Origin: Pseudoneurospora amorphoporcata
Taxonomy: Eukaryota; Ascomycota; Sordariomycetes; Sordariales; Sordariaceae
Assembly: GCA_033297205.1 (NCBI GenBank)
Contig: MU859439.1
Span: forward strand, 1 to 16,423
Length of the DNA: 16,423 nucleotides
Reading direction: 5' to 3'
Shown here one piece after another: positions 16,364 through 16,423 of the stretch. The first letter of the stretch is position 1. Each line of letters opens with the position of its first letter. Both the position numbers and the translations under genes were made by a program. The notes below the pieces were generated by a model, which was not told the DNA's origin, searched no databases, and saw only the letters and a list, made by a program, of their open reading frames with translations.

Positions 16364-16423
16364 GGTTGCCGAGGCTTAGCAGAGCCTCAACGCCTAGCAT
16401 CAGCCTTATGAATGCCCGGCGGC
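16329..16423 (+). repeat. LTR-like dispersed repeat, copy 3 (runs off the window)
   Basis: Identical over all 95 visible bases to 10149-10243, in the same orientation. It joins the 3' end of the BTB gene at the same first base (TGTCACAC) as the other copies. If it is an LTR its 5-bp target copy would be CTCTT just before it; the other end is not in the window. Confidence 0.85.

Noticed and set aside
1..16423. CRISPR arrays, tRNA or rRNA genes
   Set aside because: No regular spaced repeats of the right kind and no tRNA box signatures were found on either strand by eye.

Overview
The window looks like a filamentous ascomycete genome (Pezizomycotina, probably a Sordariomycete; the order is a guess). 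The evidence is short spliceosomal introns with GT...CTAAC...AG signals, a Tad1-type LINE carrying an RNase H domain, C-to-T damage in CpA context like that left by repeat-induced point mutation (RIP), a THI5/NMT1 thiamine gene with a TPP riboswitch in its leader intron, and a STAND/NACHT immune-receptor gene. Both window ends lie inside copies of one dispersed repeat, so this may be a short contig or a segment between repeats.

Layout. 1-98: old inverted copy of an LTR-like repeat, abutting a LINE RNase H fragment (98-605, minus strand). 956-4584: a 5'-truncated Tad1-like LINE on the minus strand, bounded by a 14-bp target-site duplication and ending in a (CAA)n tail; its ORF2 keeps one frame but carries at least ten stops. 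4600-6290: no convincing gene, only tandem repeats. 6296-6972: weak ORFs, one resembling the start of a phosphotransferase-like gene. 8182-6983 (minus): nucleoside-phosphorylase (PNP_UDP) gene with three premature stops. 9044-10178 (plus): divergent NACHT NLR gene, cut off at 10149 by the LTR-like repeat. 10555-11710: nothing convincing. 12903-11711 (minus): intact four-exon THI5/NMT1 gene, with a TPP riboswitch at 12972-13049 inside a leader intron. 13295-13647: MITE-like element with terminal inverted repeats upstream of THI5. 14633-14289 (minus): hypothetical ORF. 15260-16363 (plus): BTB/POZ-domain gene broken by a double stop and joined at its 3' end to a third copy of the repeat.

Main result. 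The PNP_UDP gene and the divergent NLR gene look like an effector/receptor pair. The C-terminus of the PNP protein and the extreme N-terminus of the NLR carry the same 27-residue Gly/Asn/Gln/Tyr-rich motif: 15 of 27 positions are identical without gaps, 16 if the premature TAA in the PNP copy is read as its likely ancestral CAA. This is the arrangement known for fungal amyloid-signalling pairs, in which an NLR templates a prion-like fold onto a neighbouring effector (HET-S/NWD2; HELLP/SBP/PNT1). Here the effector would be a nucleoside-phosphorylase-like enzyme. Both genes are damaged in this strain, the effector by RIP-like stops and the receptor by the repeat insertion, so this looks like a decayed copy of the system.
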